Assembly: GCF_947498175.1 (NCBI RefSeq)
Contig: NZ_CANMJB010000003.1
Location: forward strand, 310,001-374,000
Length of the DNA stretch: 64,000 nucleotides
Direction of reading: 5' to 3'
From: an uncultured Algimonas sp.
GTDB lineage: Bacteria; Pseudomonadota; Alphaproteobacteria; Caulobacterales; Maricaulaceae
Positions 46,255-55,053 of the stretch are shown here, in pieces; position 1 is the first letter of the stretch, and every line of letters starts with the position of its first letter. The notes below the pieces were generated by a model that saw only the letters and a program-made list of their open reading frames with translations, searched no databases and was not told the origin of the DNA. The position numbers were made by a program, and so were the translations under genes.

Positions 46255-47031
46255 ATGGCGGGCCATTCCAAATGGGCGAACATCCAGCACCGCAAAGGCC
46301 GTCAGGACAAGCTGCGGTCCAAACTGTTCGCCAAACTGTCCAAGGACATCGCTGTGGCGGCCAAGATGGGCGGTGGCGATCCGGACATGAACCCGCGCTT
46401 GAGGCTCGCCATCGCCAACGCCAAGGGCCAATCCATGCCCAAGGACAACATCCAGCGCGCTGTCGACAAAGGCGCGGGCGGCGACGGGGCGGACTACGAG
46501 GAAATGCGCTATGAGGGCTTCGGTCCCGGCGGGATCGGCTTCGTGATAGAGGCCAGCACCGACAACACCAACCGATCGGCCATGGAAGTCCGCACCGCCT
46601 TTTCTAAGAACGGCGGAAACATGGGCGAAACCGGCTCCGTCTCCTTCATGTTCGACCAGGTCGGAAAGATCGAATACCCTCTGGCCGTCGCCGACGAGGA
46701 CACGGTCATGGAGGCCGCCATCGAAGCCGGCGCCGACGATGTGGAACATGACAGCGAGGCCGAGGATCAATGGGACGAGTTCGAACCCGTCCACACCATC
46801 TGGACCGCCCGCGACGATCTGGGCGACGTGGCGGCCAATCTGGAAGCCAAGTTCGGCGAAGCCAAATCCGTCAACCTGGTGTGGAAGGCGCAGACACTGA
46901 TCGACAATCCGGACATCGCCGCCCAGGTCATGCGGATCAACGATGCGCTGGAGGATCTGGACGATGTGTCCGACGTCTACCACAATTTCGACATGACCGA
47001 GGAAGCGGCGGCGAAGCTGGATGACGCGTAG
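46255..47031 (+). CDS. yebC: YebC/PmpR-family protein
   Basis: 258 aa. N-terminus [18 protein letters not shown] is diagnostic, followed by [39 protein letters not shown] and [12 protein letters not shown]. The family acts as transcription regulator and, in newer work, as a translation factor at proline stretches. ruvC, its common neighbour, is not adjacent. Confidence 0.96.
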   Translation: MAGHSKWANIQHRKGRQDKLRSKLFAKLSKDIAVAAKMGGGDPDMNPRLRLAIANAKGQSMPKDNIQRAVDKGAGGDGADYEEMRYEGFGPGGIGFVIEASTDNTNRSAMEVRTAFSKNGGNMGETGSVSFMFDQVGKIEYPLAVADEDTVMEAAIEAGADDVEHDSEAEDQWDEFEPVHTIWTARDDLGDVAANLEAKFGEAKSVNLVWKAQTLIDNPDIAAQVMRINDALEDLDDVSDVYHNFDMTEEAAAKLDDA

Positions 47032-47211
47032 CGATCCCGCTCATGGCGGAATCCTTTCATCCGGGGAATAAAATGAAGCGGCCGACAGGTCTTGCATCAT
47101 CCCTGACGCCATCCCTGACGTCGGCGCGGTTGATGCCGCTGGTGAAACTATAAGGCTTGCCCCCCGCCCACCGCCCGCTAAGCAGGTCGGAAACGCTTCG
47201 CCGGGGACATC

Positions 47212-48453
47212 ATGAAGACCATTCACGACATACCGCTGCTGCTGCTCGTCATCGTGTCGGCGGCGGCGGCCTTCGGGTTCTGGGGACTGGGTGCGGCGGA
47301 CGAGCTCGCCGCACCGATCGTGATCGGCGACACGTTCCTGTCCAAGTCGGTCGCAGGGTTGGCCAAGGACGCGCTGTTCGTGCCCTTGCGGCCGCTCATG
47401 TATGCGCTGATCATCCTGTCGATCGGCAGTTCCATCGCCATTTCGACCGGCGGGCTGGGCGCGAAATTCGTGCGCGTTCTGGTCTTCTTCCTGATGTTCT
47501 CCCTCATCGGCATGGCCATCGCGATCGCCGCCTATTTCCTGTTCGCGGGCGAGACCATCCTGCCCGACCCCTCCATCGTCGGCGACAGCGGAGCGGACAT
47601 CGCGTCCTCGCCGTTCGCGGAAAAGATCTACGGCGTGCTGACCAGCGCGCTGATGATCTGCATCTATACCGGCCTGATCTTCGGGGCGGCGCTGAAACGG
47701 CTCGGCCTGGGACGCGAAGCCGACGCGATTTCCGACATGTTCATCGCGGGTTTCCGCAAATTCTTGCAATACACCATCCCGCTGGCCGTGTTCGGTTCGA
47801 TCACGCTCGCCCTCGCCCGTCCGAATGGGTGGGAAAGCCTGGTCGACCTGGCCAACCTGCTGAAGCCCTACATGCTGGCCATGGTGCTGACGTGGCTGGT
47901 CATCCTGATCGTGACCTCGACGATCCAGGGCCGGGGGCCGGGGTTCATCCTTCGCGCCGTCCTGCCGCAGGCCGTGGTCGCGTTTTCGACCTCGTCCTCC
48001 ATCGCGACGCTGGTCGCGACCAAGAAGGCGTGCAACGACATGGGCGCGAACGGCGACGAAGCCACGCCGTTCTTCACCATCGGCGCCACCATCAACATGG
48101 TCGGCACGCTGATCGGCCTGCTGCTGATGAGCCTCTATGCGATGAGCGCCTTCGGGATCGAGGTCGATCTGGGCGACGCGCTGGTCGTGGGTTTCCAGAG
48201 CCTCGTCTTCGCCACGGCTGCCGCCGGTACGCCCAGCGCATCGGTCGTGTTGCTCCAGGACATCCTCGTCAGCCAGGGCGTGTCCGGCGAATATGCGACC
48301 TACGTCACGGCGCTGATCATCACCATCGACACGCTGATCCTCGACCGGTTGCGCACCGTGTTGAACACGCAGTCCGACTCGATGAGCACGGCCAACGGGC
48401 TGAAGCTCTACTACCGCAAGCCGCGCGTTTTGGTGGACGACGTCGCCGAATAG
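47212..48453 (+). CDS. Dicarboxylate/amino acid:cation symporter (DAACS)
   Basis: 413 aa with about eight hydrophobic segments plus re-entrant loops. Signatures: AVVAFSTSSSIATLVAT (serine-rich HP1), FFTIGATINMVGTLIGL (NMxGT sodium site) and AAAGTPSASVVLL (HP2). Takes up C4-dicarboxylates, glutamate or similar with Na+ or H+. Ends 9 nt from the convergent blh gene; sits next to the sodium-rhodopsin pair. Confidence 0.94.
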   Translation: MKTIHDIPLLLLVIVSAAAAFGFWGLGAADELAAPIVIGDTFLSKSVAGLAKDALFVPLRPLMYALIILSIGSSIAISTGGLGAKFVRVLVFFLMFSLIGMAIAIAAYFLFAGETILPDPSIVGDSGADIASSPFAEKIYGVLTSALMICIYTGLIFGAALKRLGLGREADAISDMFIAGFRKFLQYTIPLAVFGSITLALARPNGWESLVDLANLLKPYMLAMVLTWLVILIVTSTIQGRGPGFILRAVLPQAVVAFSTSSSIATLVATKKACNDMGANGDEATPFFTIGATINMVGTLIGLLLMSLYAMSAFGIEVDLGDALVVGFQSLVFATAAAGTPSASVVLLQDILVSQGVSGEYATYVTALIITIDTLILDRLRTVLNTQSDSMSTANGLKLYYRKPRVLVDDVAE

Positions 48454-48462
48454 GGCGGCGGC

Positions 48463-49362
48463 TCAGCCGCGCCGCTGCCACAGCTCGACGATGGCCATGT
48501 GCGGCAGCGTCAGGATGACGAGCAGGCCGAACACGGCGCGCACCATCGGCGCCTCCATGCCGGACCAGGACCAGACGGCGACCAGGCCCGCGAGCAGGCT
48601 GAGCGTCATCGCGGCATAGAGCGCCGCTTCGCCAAGGCCGATGCGACGCACTGGCGCGTCGGCGAACACGGCGCGGATATGGCCCGCACTGTGCCAGGCG
48701 CAGAAATAGAGCGCGAAGGCGACGATCGGCGGCAGCACCGCGCCCGCGATGATGGCCAGACCCGTCGCCAGAGCGAGCCCGGGCCGTTTCAGGCTCTTGA
48801 GCGCCAGCGCCGCCCCGGTCGCCGCGACGACCGGCCAGAACAGCGTCGCGGTTCCGATCACCAGCGCGGCCTGCGATTCCGGCATCAGCATGGCGAAGAT
48901 GGCCTGCGTCTCGGCGGTGAAGGCGAGGATCGGCATCAGCAGGACGGACAGAGCAGCCCCGAAGGCGGTCAGCCGCCCGAGCGCCTTGAAGTCCTGTGCG
49001 AAATGCCAGACCGACAGGGCCAGAAAGACCAGGATCAGCAGAACCGGCACGCTCAGCCAGGCGATGCCGCCGACCAGGGCGATGAGGCCGTAAACGCCCA
49101 ACGCCTGCATCCGGGGCAGGCGGCTGCGCATCGCCAGATGGATGTCGAGCGCCCCGTGCGGCAGGCCGACGACCGCGATGAGGATCAAGGCGACAAGTCC
49201 GGCCGCGTCGCTGGCGAACGCGTTCGGAAAGGCGAGGCCCGCCCCGATTAGAAGAGCGGCCAGAGCGGTGAAGGTGGCCGCGACCCTGTCCGCGAAAAGC
49301 CCTTGGAGCATCGTTCCCAACGACGCGCCCCAGGCGACGGATGCTGCCGCGCGATCTACCAT
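48463..49362 (-). CDS. blh: Brp/Blh-family beta-carotene 15,15'-dioxygenase
   Basis: 299 aa membrane enzyme that cleaves beta-carotene to retinal. Conserved histidine motifs: GLPHGALDIHLA, SVWHFAQDF, AWHSAGHIRAV and LPHMAIVELW, with about eight hydrophobic segments. Divergent from the rhodopsin gene across a 179-nt intergenic region, so it supplies retinal to it. Start at 49362 chosen; 49311 is possible. A carotenoid pathway must exist elsewhere because none is in the window. Confidence 0.92.
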   Translation of the reverse strand: MVDRAAASVAWGASLGTMLQGLFADRVAATFTALAALLIGAGLAFPNAFASDAAGLVALILIAVVGLPHGALDIHLAMRSRLPRMQALGVYGLIALVGGIAWLSVPVLLILVFLALSVWHFAQDFKALGRLTAFGAALSVLLMPILAFTAETQAIFAMLMPESQAALVIGTATLFWPVVAATGAALALKSLKRPGLALATGLAIIAGAVLPPIVAFALYFCAWHSAGHIRAVFADAPVRRIGLGEAALYAAMTLSLLAGLVAVWSWSGMEAPMVRAVFGLLVILTLPHMAIVELWQRRG

Positions 49363-49541
49363 GTCCGCACAAGTCTCACTCTCTATATGCGTTCGGGACC
49401 GGGCTTTGGACGTATGCACCGCCTCTCGGGCGGCAGGCGGCCCCGGGTCCGGACGAATTGTCGCACAATTAACATATCGCAATCCTGGCCCTCTCCCAGT
49501 GCGTAAAATCCTTATCCGCAGGAGAGATCGGGAGCAGCCGC

Positions 49542-50423
49542 ATGATCAATTACGAAAACTTTTTCGCCTTCGACTATTGGCAATATGAAGTCATCCGGCA
49601 TCTCTTCAGTTTCACCGCTGCAGTCTTCGCGGCGTCCCTAGTCTACTTCGCCATGTCGGCCCGGTCCGTGCTGCCGCGCTACCGCAACACGGCCTACATC
49701 TCCGCCGTCGTCATGGTGTCCGCCTTTCTGGAGATCGGCGCCCTCTGGGTCATGTGGAACGGCGCGTTCGCCTATGACGCGGCCACGGGTACGATGCTGC
49801 TGCAGGACGGGAGAGTGTTCGCCAACGGTTACCGCTACGCCAACTGGCTGATCGACGTGCCGATGCTGCTGACGCAGTTCCTCGTGGTTCTGGGCTTCGC
49901 GGGCGCGGTCTTCTGGTCGCGCTGGCGCAAGCTGACCATCGCCGGGGCGCTGATGATCATCACCGGCTATATCGGCCAGTATTACGAGCCGCAGGTCGCG
50001 GGCTTCGTCGAAGGCGACGGCAATCCGTTCTGGATCTGGGGCATCATCAGCTGGCTGATCTTCTTCTACCTGCTCTGGGAAGCCAACAAGGCCTTCAAGG
50101 ACGGCCGCATGAGCCTCGCCGAAGGTCCGCGCGCTCTCATGGGCTTTGCGTGGAAGTTGCTAATCGTGACCTGGTTCATCTACGGCTTCGCCTATCTGAT
50201 CCCGGGCATTCCCGGCATCAACCAGTCGGCCGACTTCGTGGTGGTCCGTCAGGTGATCTACACGGTCGCGGATGTCGTGTCGAAAACGGTGTTCGGCATC
50301 CTGCTGGCCCGCGTGGCGATGCAGCAATCCGCCATCGAGGATCCGCGCTACGCCCAGGGCACGCCGGAACAGGCGCTCGACCTGCCGCGCACGGCCGACG
50401 CCGTCGTCGTGGAAAAGGTCTGA
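49542..50423 (+). CDS. NDQ-type sodium-pumping rhodopsin
   Basis: 293 aa, seven transmembrane helices with a KR2-like N-terminal helix. Retinal Lys248 lies in DVVSKTVFG. In helix C, RYANWLIDVPMLLTQ gives Asn101, Asp105 and Gln112, spaced as in KR2 (Asn112, Asp116, Gln123), the NDQ motif of light-driven Na+ pumps; proteorhodopsin proton pumps have DTE. Asp244 corresponds to KR2 Asp251. Good ribosome site (GGGAG) before the ATG. Followed by a strong terminator; divergent blh supplies retinal. Confidence 0.95.
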   Translation: MINYENFFAFDYWQYEVIRHLFSFTAAVFAASLVYFAMSARSVLPRYRNTAYISAVVMVSAFLEIGALWVMWNGAFAYDAATGTMLLQDGRVFANGYRYANWLIDVPMLLTQFLVVLGFAGAVFWSRWRKLTIAGALMIITGYIGQYYEPQVAGFVEGDGNPFWIWGIISWLIFFYLLWEANKAFKDGRMSLAEGPRALMGFAWKLLIVTWFIYGFAYLIPGIPGINQSADFVVVRQVIYTVADVVSKTVFGILLARVAMQQSAIEDPRYAQGTPEQALDLPRTADAVVVEKV

Positions 50424-50466
50424 TCGACCCGGCTCCGGTCCGCTCTCGCGGGCCGGTCCGAAATCA

Positions 50467-50499
50467 AGCGTGCAGCCAAGAACGGCTGCGCGCTTTTTT
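50467..50499 (+). terminator. Intrinsic terminator of the rhodopsin gene
   Basis: 11-bp stem AGCGTGCAGCC / GGCTGCGCGCT (one G-T pair), loop AAGAAC, followed by TTTTTT on the plus strand. 43 nt after the rhodopsin stop. Confidence 0.88.
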
Positions 50500-50504
50500 C
50501 GTTG

Positions 50505-51356
50505 TCATGACGAGAGCGCGCCCAGATCCAGCACCTGTACCACCGGCACATGGTCGCTCGGCTTGTCCCAGATGCGGGCGCCGACATGGATGGTGTGGCC
50601 ATCCGGTCCCACGGCTTCGACTGCGGGCTTGAGGGCAGGGCTGACCCAGATGTGATCGAGACGGCGGCCGCGATTGGACGCCATCACGTCCTTGGCGCGG
50701 TAGCTCCACCAGCTGTAGAGCTTGTCGTCGTCATTCGCGAACAGGCGCGCCGTATCGGTAAAGTCGTGGCTTTTGCGCAGATCCTCCAACACCGCGACCT
50801 CGCCCGGCGTGTGGCTCACGACCTTCAAGAGTTGCTTGTGCGACCAGACATCGTTCTCGTGCGGGGCGATGTTGAAGTCCCCGACGATCACCTGGTGCCT
50901 ATCGCCCTGCGTGAACCGCTCTTCGAAATAGACGCGCATCGCTTCGAGGAAATCGAGCTTGTGGCCGAACTTGTCGTTGACCTCCCGGTCCGCCACGTCG
51001 CCGCCCGCCGGAACGTAGAAATTGTGCAGCTCGAAGTCGCCCGCATCGCCCATCGATGCATCCGCGACCACGCGCGTACTGACGTGGCGGGCATGGTCCA
51101 GCGGGCAGAAGACGGTCGGCAGGCGTTCCAGCGGCAGCTTCGAGATCGTCGCCGCGCCGTGATAGGCCTTCATGCCCGCGACCTCGATATGGTCGTATCC
51201 CAACGCCCGGAACGCTTTCGTCGGGAACTGGTCGTTCTGGCACTTGATCTCCTGCAGGCAGAGAATGTCGGGCTGCTCCTCCTGGAGGAAGCGCAGCACG
51301 GTCTTCTCGCGCAGGCGGACCGAATTGATGTTCCAGGTGGCGATGGAGACTTTCAT
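50505..51356 (-). CDS. xthA: Exodeoxyribonuclease III
   Basis: 283 aa AP endonuclease/exonuclease of base-excision repair. Motifs: IATWNINSVR, LCLQEIKCQNDQFP with the metal Glu, VGDFNIAPHENDVW (Asn/Asp pair), RRLDHIWVSPAL and the terminal DHVPV with catalytic His. Convergent with the rhodopsin gene. Confidence 0.95.
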   Translation of the reverse strand: MKVSIATWNINSVRLREKTVLRFLQEEQPDILCLQEIKCQNDQFPTKAFRALGYDHIEVAGMKAYHGAATISKLPLERLPTVFCPLDHARHVSTRVVADASMGDAGDFELHNFYVPAGGDVADREVNDKFGHKLDFLEAMRVYFEERFTQGDRHQVIVGDFNIAPHENDVWSHKQLLKVVSHTPGEVAVLEDLRKSHDFTDTARLFANDDDKLYSWWSYRAKDVMASNRGRRLDHIWVSPALKPAVEAVGPDGHTIHVGARIWDKPSDHVPVVQVLDLGALSS

Positions 51357-51358
51357 CT

Positions 51359-51388
51359 AACTTACCTATTGAACACAAAAGGTAAGTT
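51359..51388 (+). repeat. Inverted repeat beside xthA start
   Basis: AACTTACC (51359-51366) and GGTAAGTT (51381-51388) are perfect inverted 8-mers with a 14-nt AT-rich spacer, directly upstream of xthA and 76 nt before the lysine-rich protein gene. Could be an operator or a remnant of an insertion; no regulator is identified. Confidence 0.5.
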
Positions 51389-51463
51389 CAATTCAAACCC
51401 GTTCACTTTACACACGGAATGAATCGTGTTTCTGGTTTGTTCCATCAATGGAGAATTGATATT

Positions 51464-51712
51464 ATGTCGAAAGAAAAAACCGGTAAGAAAGCAGCCAGCT
51501 CTGCTTCCAAAACATTGAAAAGCAAAAGTGCCAGCAAATCAGCAAAATCAGCTGCAGGTTCTGCGCTTGCTCAGAGCAAGACTAAAAAGGTTACAGGCAA
51601 AGTTGCCGGAACAGCGGCTAGTAAAACCCTGAAGTCTAAACATGAGACCAAATCTGCAAAATCGGCTGCAGGATCTGCGCTTACACAAAGACCTAATCGC
51701 AAAAAACACTAA
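51464..51712 (+). CDS. Small lysine/alanine/serine-rich protein with two internal repeats
   Basis: 82 aa, strongly basic. Two ~24-residue direct repeats, each ASKTLKSK..., then (S/T)KSAKSAAGSAL(A/T)Q, joined by KVTGKVAG. GGAGAA site before the ATG. Resembles widespread small hypothetical proteins with repeated ASxTLRxxxxSKxxKSxAGSALSQ units, often encoded in accessory DNA. Composition suggests nucleic-acid binding. Codon use is more AT-rich than neighbours, hinting at transfer. Confidence 0.72.
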   Translation: MSKEKTGKKAASSASKTLKSKSASKSAKSAAGSALAQSKTKKVTGKVAGTAASKTLKSKHETKSAKSAAGSALTQRPNRKKH

Positions 51713-51724
51713 GACTTTTGCGAT

Positions 51725-52411
51725 CTAACGCCGTCGGCGGTCGCGCCGGTCCTCGCGCTCGTCGCGCAGAATGAACAGGCGCGGATCGATCTGGACGTTG
51801 TAGCGCAGGTCCGACAGCTCCACGCGGGTCTGTCCGCCGAATTCGTCCGTGATGACCCATTGGCGCAGCGCCATCGTCTCCGGGTCGATGACCAGCGTGA
51901 TCGTCCCGGCCATCTCGCCCGACCCGTCGCGGGCCGTCACGCGCCATTGCCCCGGCAGTTTCTGGAAGCCGATCACTTCGGCATCCTCCTGAAGCCGTAC
52001 ATTCTCCTTCAGGAAGTAATGCAGCGGTGTGGCCGAAAGCGGCACCCGGTCGAACGTTTCCAGCGCCCGGTCCTGCTGCACCAGCGTCACCCCGTCCGAC
52101 ACGATCAGCAGCGGATTGGGCGCGTCATATTCGAACCGGACCTTGCCGGGCCGCTGGATATGGACCGTTCCGGCCGAGACGGAGCCGTCCGAGCCATACT
52201 GTGTGAAACGGCCTTGCAAGCTGCCCGTGCGGTTGAGCGAGTCGTCCACGCGCGCCAGGTCCTGCGGCACGGTCTGCGGATGGGTGAAGGCCGCCAGTCC
52301 GGCTGCGGGTTGCGCCACCGGATCCGGCGCGACGACCTGTTGGGCGAGCGCGCCGGTGGGACCGGCGAAGGCCAGCAGGAATGCGGCCAGGCATAAGGAT
52401 ATCTGTTTCAT
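51725..52411 (-). CDS. lolA: LolA-like outer-membrane lipoprotein carrier
   Basis: 228 aa, signal peptide cut near ALA (about 23). The segment LQGRFTQYGSDGSVSAGTVHIQRPGKVRFEYDAPNP (several parts) and WRVTARDGSGEMAGTITLVIDP follow the LolA barrel pattern; GRFTQ and RPGKVRFEY are the best markers. Carries lipoproteins through the periplasm. C-terminal tail is Arg/Asp-rich. ftsK, a common neighbour, is not adjacent. Confidence 0.85.
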   Translation of the reverse strand: MKQISLCLAAFLLAFAGPTGALAQQVVAPDPVAQPAAGLAAFTHPQTVPQDLARVDDSLNRTGSLQGRFTQYGSDGSVSAGTVHIQRPGKVRFEYDAPNPLLIVSDGVTLVQQDRALETFDRVPLSATPLHYFLKENVRLQEDAEVIGFQKLPGQWRVTARDGSGEMAGTITLVIDPETMALRQWVITDEFGGQTRVELSDLRYNVQIDPRLFILRDEREDRRDRRRR

Positions 52412-52498
52412 GAGAGCCCTCTAGCGCAAGACAGCTAAATGGCGACTGAACGCGCGCCTCATCTTCCTTAAACATCGGCAAGGGGTTAAGCGAGCCCC

Positions 52499-53224
52499 AT
52501 GACCGGACACACGCAGAGCTTGGGATTGATCGGCGCGGACGGGCGCATGGGTCGGGCCGTCGCGGCAGGGGCCGAAGGCCGCTACGACATCGCCGGGCGC
52601 GTGACGCTGGACGACCCCGATCCAGCGAGCCTGTCGGACTGCGACGTCGTGATCGACTTTTCCTCCGGACCGGCGCTGACGTCCGCGCTGGCGCATCTGC
52701 GCGACGGTACAGCGCTCGTCTCCGGCACGACCGGCCTGAGCGAGGCGGAAGAAGACGCCGTCGCGGACGCCGCGACGCGCCTGCCGATCCTGCGCTCCGG
52801 CAATTTCTCGCTCGGCATCGCCGTCCTGTCCTCGCTGGCCCGCCAAGCCGCCGCGACGCTGGGCGACGGCTGGGACGTGGACATCCTGGAAATGCACCAT
52901 CGGCACAAAACGGACGCGCCGTCCGGCACGGCGCTCATGCTGGGGGACGCGGTAGCGCAAGGACGCGATGTCTCATTGGAGGACAAAGCCGCGCATGACC
53001 GCACGGGCGCGCGGCGCGACGGCGATATCGGCTTCGCCGTGCTGCGCGGCGGCGGGGTCTACGGGATGCACGAAGTGCGGATCGCGTCCGAGTCGGAGAT
53101 GATCGTGTTGGGCCACCAGGCGCTGAACCGCGACGTGTTCGCGCATGGCGCGCTGGCGGCCGCCGACTGGCTGATAGGGCGCGGGCCCGGACTCTATTCT
53201 ATGAGCGACCTGACAGGGCTTTAA
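52499..53224 (+). CDS. dapB: 4-hydroxy-tetrahydrodipicolinate reductase
   Basis: 241 aa, slightly shorter than usual (~270). NAD(P)-binding loop GADGRMGRAVA near the N-terminus, VIDFSSGPAL, SGTTGLSEAE, and the catalytic HHRHKTDAPSGTAL (about 138-151) with the proton-donor His and substrate Lys. Second step of lysine/DAP synthesis after DapA; complements lysA at 21 kb. Its end overlaps the convergent membrane-protein gene by 26 nt. Confidence 0.94.
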   Translation: MTGHTQSLGLIGADGRMGRAVAAGAEGRYDIAGRVTLDDPDPASLSDCDVVIDFSSGPALTSALAHLRDGTALVSGTTGLSEAEEDAVADAATRLPILRSGNFSLGIAVLSSLARQAAATLGDGWDVDILEMHHRHKTDAPSGTALMLGDAVAQGRDVSLEDKAAHDRTGARRDGDIGFAVLRGGGVYGMHEVRIASESEMIVLGHQALNRDVFAHGALAAADWLIGRGPGLYSMSDLTGL

Positions 53225-53678
53225 GCTCGTCCTCCAGCCGACCCGGCGCGCGGCGGTGGTAGCGGCGGGCCGCGAGATAGGCGATCCCCGCCCAGGCGCC
53301 GAACAGGCCGAAAAAGATCAGGAACGCCCAGACCAGATAGCCCGGCTCGATCGCACGCGGCCGACCCGTCACCTGCCACAGCCCGTCCAGCAGCACTTCC
53401 ATGATCTTGGCGATCACCGGCGTGGCAAGCAGCACGCCCCACAAGGTGGCCGCCGCATATGTGGAGGTGCGCGGGGCGTTGACGCGGCGATAGGTGGAGA
53501 CGAACGCGTCGCGTTCGATGTCGGCCGGGATCATGGCCTGGTCGCGGCGATAGGCGAAATCCTCTTCGGCTTCGCGGGCCAGACCCATCCATCCGATCAC
53601 GGCCCGAACCGTGAAAGCGAGGGCGACCAGCGCGACGGGACCGAAGACGGCCCAGAGAACGATATCGGCATAAACCAT
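53199..53678 (-). CDS. Hypothetical three-helix membrane protein
   Basis: 159 aa with hydrophobic segments near residues 7-29, 75-95 and 118-140, and charged loops between. No recognised motif. The 26-nt overlap with dapB is convergent. Start at 53678 chosen by membrane topology; the longer frame upstream is antisense to the FMN reductase gene. Function unknown. Confidence 0.62.
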   Translation of the reverse strand: MVYADIVLWAVFGPVALVALAFTVRAVIGWMGLAREAEEDFAYRRDQAMIPADIERDAFVSTYRRVNAPRTSTYAAATLWGVLLATPVIAKIMEVLLDGLWQVTGRPRAIEPGYLVWAFLIFFGLFGAWAGIAYLAARRYHRRAPGRLEDELKALSGRS

Positions 53679-53753
53679 GCCGTCCGATATGACGTATACA
53701 GGGCGCACTTCAACCCGCTTGCAGTCACTCTTCCTCTCGCATAGGCCGCCGCC

Positions 53754-54356
53754 ATGACCGACTTCACCCCCAAACTCGCATTCGTTTGCGGTTCCTTGCG
53801 CGACGGTTCGATCAACCGCAAGCTGGAGGTCGCCCTGATGCACCGGGTCGCAAGCCATGGCGGCACGGCCGAAGCGGTCAGCCTGTCCGATTACGACATG
53901 CCGATCTATCACGGCGATCTGGAAACGCCTGCGACCGTTCCGGCCCTGATCGACACGCTGGCGGGCTATGACGGCATCGTCATCGTCACGCCGGAATATA
54001 ACGGCTCGCTGCCGCCGGTGCTCAAGAACGCCGTGGACTGGACCTCGACCGTATCCACGCGCTGGATCAAGGACCAGACGTTCGGGATCGCGTCCTGCAC
54101 GCCCGGCCCGATGAGCGGGATCATGTGCCTGCGCGAGCTCGCCTTCCTGCTGCGCCGGCTCGGCGGCGATGTGGTGCCCACGCAGGTCGGCGTCGGCAAT
54201 GCGGCGAACGCATTCGACGGTGACGGCCGCCTTAGCGCCCAGCCGAGCTCGGACTTCGCCGACCAGATGCTGTCTTCCGTTATCGGCATGGCGCGGCGCA
54301 AGCACGCTGCGCCGGATTCCGACGGCGGCGAGCCCGATGGCGGCGAGGAAGAATAG
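53754..54356 (+). CDS. NADPH-dependent FMN reductase (ChrR-like)
   Basis: 200 aa flavodoxin-fold enzyme. FVCGSLRDGSINRKL (phosphate loop, about 9-23), VTPEYNGSLPPVLKNAVDW (FMN ring contact, about 80-98) are the family signature. Reduces quinones, chromate or azo dyes in the cytosol. Ends 10 nt before nth, so likely co-transcribed. Confidence 0.92.
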   Translation: MTDFTPKLAFVCGSLRDGSINRKLEVALMHRVASHGGTAEAVSLSDYDMPIYHGDLETPATVPALIDTLAGYDGIVIVTPEYNGSLPPVLKNAVDWTSTVSTRWIKDQTFGIASCTPGPMSGIMCLRELAFLLRRLGGDVVPTQVGVGNAANAFDGDGRLSAQPSSDFADQMLSSVIGMARRKHAAPDSDGGEPDGGEEE

Positions 54357-54366
54357 CGCCGGCCGC

Positions 54367-55050
54367 ATGGCGAAGGAAAAGCTCTACAAGGATCTTCCGC
54401 GCCCCAAACTGAACCGGGCGGACATCGCGGAAATCTACGAACGGCTGCGCCGGGAAAACCCCGAACCCCGCACCGAACTGAACTATTCCAATCCCTACAC
54501 GCTGGTCGTCGCCGTCGCCCTGTCGGCGCAGGCCACCGATGTGGGTGTCAACCGCGCCACGCGCGCCTTGTTCGAGCGCGCCGACAATCCGCAAGCCATG
54601 CTCGACCTCGGCGAGGACGCGGTGCGCGACCATGTCAAGACGATCGGGCTGTATCGCAACAAGGCCAAGAACGTCATCAAGCTGTCGGCCATGATCCTGG
54701 AGGAGTTCGGCGGTGCGGTGCCGACGACGCGCGACGACCTCGTCAAACTGCCTGGCGTGGGTCGCAAGACCGCCAACGTCGTGCTGAACGAAGCCTTCGG
54801 CCAGCCGACCATGGCGGTCGATACGCACATCTTCCGCGTCGCCAATCGCACCGGCATGGCGCCCGGCAAGGACCCGGTCGAAGTCGAACTGAACCTGTTG
54901 CGCGTCACGCCGGACGCCTACCGCATGGGCGCGCATCACTGGATATTGCTGCACGGCCGCTACACTTGCGTCGCCCGCACGCCCAAATGCTATGACTGCG
55001 TCATCGCCGATCTGTGCCGCTACCGGCCGAAAACCCCGCCGCCGGCTTGA
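54367..55050 (+). CDS. nth: Endonuclease III
   Basis: 227 aa DNA glycosylase/AP lyase for oxidised pyrimidines. LPGVGRKTANVVLNEAFG holds the catalytic Lys in the HhH motif, VDTHIFRVANR the catalytic Asp, and CVARTPKCYDCVIADLC the C-x6-C-x2-C-x5-C 4Fe-4S cluster. The next gene starts 3 nt after the stop. Confidence 0.96.
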   Translation: MAKEKLYKDLPRPKLNRADIAEIYERLRRENPEPRTELNYSNPYTLVVAVALSAQATDVGVNRATRALFERADNPQAMLDLGEDAVRDHVKTIGLYRNKAKNVIKLSAMILEEFGGAVPTTRDDLVKLPGVGRKTANVVLNEAFGQPTMAVDTHIFRVANRTGMAPGKDPVEVELNLLRVTPDAYRMGAHHWILLHGRYTCVARTPKCYDCVIADLCRYRPKTPPPA

Positions 55051-55053
55051 ACG

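Noticed and set aside
47098-47125. Short tandem repeat CATCCCTGACG x2 upstream of the DAACS gene
   Set aside because: Only two imperfect units; no CRISPR array or other repeat array is present in the window.
49542-50423. Proton-pumping proteorhodopsin
   Set aside because: Helix C residues are Asn-Asp-Gln, not Asp-Thr-Glu, which identifies the sodium-pump class.
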